A stretch of DNA of 29,533 nucleotides from contig PDIP01000094.1 in assembly GCA_002811645.1 (NCBI GenBank), positions 97,052 to 126,584 on the forward strand, given 5' to 3'. Made by a program: the position numbers and the translations under genes. Position 1 is the stretch's first letter. Every line of letters starts with the position of its first letter. Source of the DNA: Corallochytrium limacisporum. Taxonomy: Eukaryota > Opisthokonta. This document shows positions 27,564 to 29,533 of this stretch, in pieces. The notes beneath the pieces are model-generated. The model had not been told where the DNA came from and made no database searches. It saw only the letters and a list, made by a program, of their open reading frames with translations.

Positions 27564-29454
27564 TCCGCGCGCCCACCAAGGTACGCTATTTCGGGCAAAA
27601 ATGTAGTGAGTCTCTAAATCGTCAGCGATCCGTCCCGACAACGAGAGATCAAAGACCCTTGCGATCCTCGTACCGACGCAGGCGCCAAGTAAGAACAAAA
27701 AAAAAATGGAAGAAACATAGAGCAGCAGCGTAGTACGCCATCGTCAGGGCCGTTGTGTGGGTATTGAAAAAGACGGGCAACACGAGCTCGGGCACAATTG
27801 GCCCGAAACCGTCCGGGGGAACGGAACAAGGAAGAAGGGACAAGGCGGAGGGTGGGGGTGGGGTCGGACAAGCTGCCGCCCTCACACCACATGCCTCGCA
27901 GCAAGCGGCAAGCACCAGCGAAATGGAAGTACGGAATGCAAAGGGGAAGCAGAGCTACGGCAAGGAACCATTTGATGAGCTTATTAGGTGGCTGGGCAGG
28001 AGACCATTCCCGTGTATGCGCCGAGAGTTGGTTCTACTGATTATAGGAAAAATAACAGCGACACCAGGCCCACGGGGTGTGCAGCAGACTCTCGCAGGAC
28101 AATTGTTACCGTCCCCTGACCGCGGAAAGTCCTTCGATCTATCTGTATCGTTAAGTGTAAGAGGATTGGGTCGCGTTGGAGAATTATTGGAAGTATCGAC
28201 TAATACAATGCACTGCAACCGAACTCACACACGGAGACGGGGGCTCTCTGATGCCGACGCCGTCTGATCCGCCATACACTTTATTTCTGTAAGTCAGGCC
28301 CCCCGCCCCACTGGGGGTTCCGGGAGGGAGCGGGCTCAAGCCAACCCACCCCAGATCGTTGCCGTAAGAAAGCTGGGAGGTGGTACGGGGGTCGGGCTAC
28401 ATTTCTGGCTCCCAGGCAACCACCGATGAAAGTCCCAAGTCTCGGGTTGTGTCGCTTACAGAACCGAGGGGTGGGTGGGAAGGAGAGATCCTTTTTACTC
28501 ATATCTGCTCCGCTCCTTTCGGAACTGGGTCAATATATTGGATGTAAGCGAAGGCGCGAGTGCATGAGGGGAGGGGCCGGAGGGGATGGATCAAGGCCAT
28601 ACAATGGGGCCCGATCGGGGTGCGAATATATCATTTCCCTATCGCGCGGGTTGACGTGCGAGGGTGGGTTGTAGTGCAGAATTGCGCACGTACGGTTCGA
28701 CAGCTGAGTGCTGTCCAGAGACGTGTTCTTACTCATTCCATTTCCGAATGAGGGTACACCGACCCGGTTGGGTTTAGGCTCGATGTCCCACATCAATGGA
28801 CTTTGCTTATGAAACTTTGCCTCAGTGGCAAAGAGTAGTGACAACAGGGACTCACACGACAGCTTCTCTGCACTCTTGCAACATTCAGATACACACACAC
28901 GAAGCAAGGGACGTCACCGCAAGGGGTACAGCATTTGAAGGCATGGCCAGACCCGAGTGCAGCGCCTTGGAGCGCGGTAGCATAGGTACTACATTCTATG
29001 AAACGAGCCTGGTGTATACGATGTTAAGCATCGAAAACACCTGCACAACTTCTGGATGTTCTTGGGAGAGCAGCAAGCGCATGCGAATCCGTAAATTCCT
29101 ACACATCCAGGTCCATACATAGAAGAATTGTGTGCCTGAAGAATCTCTTGTTCAGTTGGAGTAGGTAGCTGCAATCTGATGAGCAATGAGCAGGGACGTC
29201 AACTTCCCCAACATCGGATCTCCCTCGCAAGTCTACGTTCAAATCCGTGAAAATAGTATATTTTAGGGTATCAGTTATATATTGGTTAGTCGCTGTGCCC
29301 TAATTTTCCCATAAGTCAATCACTTAGGCCAACAGTGGGAGCACTACCAGATGATGTTTTGTTTGGCCGGTAGTCTCACTATTGACGGGCTAGGGGAGGG
29401 AACTGCCGCAGGTGACTTGTGGCGAGCCTAAACACTTCTGAAGTACCAACCTCT

Positions 29455-29516
29455 GTTCAATAAAAAAGTGCAGAATTTCGAAAAACCGGTGTTCAACAAA
29501 AATTTGCACAATTCGT
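29455..29516. repeat. Two-copy imperfect tandem repeat, 36-bp period
   Basis: GTTCAATAAAAAAGTGCAGA at 29455 and GTTCAACAAAAATTTGCACA at 29491 are diverged copies, each followed by AATT and CG. The unit period is 36 bases. It lies near the window end and may be part of a longer array or repeat beyond it. Confidence 0.55.
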
Positions 29517-29533
29517 GATTGTTAGCCCAAGCG

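Larger units (their letters stand above)
26129..29533. other. Gene-free region to the right end
   Basis: No gene can be supported in these 3.4 kb. The first few hundred bases should hold the promoter and leader of the minus-strand two-component-like gene. The remainder carries short overlapping open frames, a G10 run at 27554-27563, an 11-A run near 26912 and a 10-A run near 27697. The last 80 bases contain a short tandem duplication. One ATG-initiated 87-codon frame at 26897-27160 is noted separately. Confidence 0.5.

Noticed and set aside
27755-28267. 170-codon plus-strand open frame
   Set aside because: It starts at GTG and is Gly/Arg-rich at first with no recognisable domain; the other strand is equally open.

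Overview
The window looks like nuclear DNA of an intron-poor eukaryote. Seven well-supported genes, up to 1,874 codons long, are each a single uninterrupted ATG-initiated reading frame. They are eukaryotic families: an ER DNAJB12/14-type co-chaperone, mitochondrial ribosomal protein uL15m, a PH-ankyrin protein, a secreted gamma-glutamyl hydrolase, an SPX-MFS vacuolar phosphate transporter, the NEDD8 E1 subunit UBA3 and a hybrid two-component-like protein. There are no operons or Shine-Dalgarno sites. An SPX-MFS transporter plus two-component-type domains in a nearly intronless genome of moderate GC fits an alga, and a red alga best, but no plastid marker is present, so this is inference.

Layout: 1-3249 is gene-free and low in complexity, with C runs, microsatellites, small hairpins and short dispersed repeats. 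It opens exactly at a ~107-bp repeat that recurs at 16391. 3250-6748 holds DnaJ (+), uL15m (-) and a small unrecognised ORF (+). 6899-12523 is the giant PH-ankyrin gene (-). 13829-15055 is gamma-glutamyl hydrolase (-). 15056-18604 is gene-free, contains the second repeat copy and a 192-bp assembly gap that starts inside its C run, and ends in the leader of the phosphate transporter, which carries two small upstream ORFs. 18605-26128 holds SPX-MFS (+), UBA3 (-) and the two-component-like protein (-). 26129-29533 has no convincing gene and ends in a two-copy 36-bp-period repeat.

The genes do not form one pathway. They form three tail-to-tail pairs with short 3' spacers (about 150-240 bp) and long C/pyrimidine-rich upstream regions. 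The most notable gene is at 23015-26128. It has a bacterial-type GAF domain, a PAS domain, a histidine-kinase-like core lacking the phospho-acceptor His and N-box Asn, and two degenerate receiver domains that have lost different key residues: the first keeps the Asp and loses the Lys, the second keeps the Lys and loses the Asp. This suggests a former phosphorelay protein that now acts as a non-catalytic sensor or scaffold.
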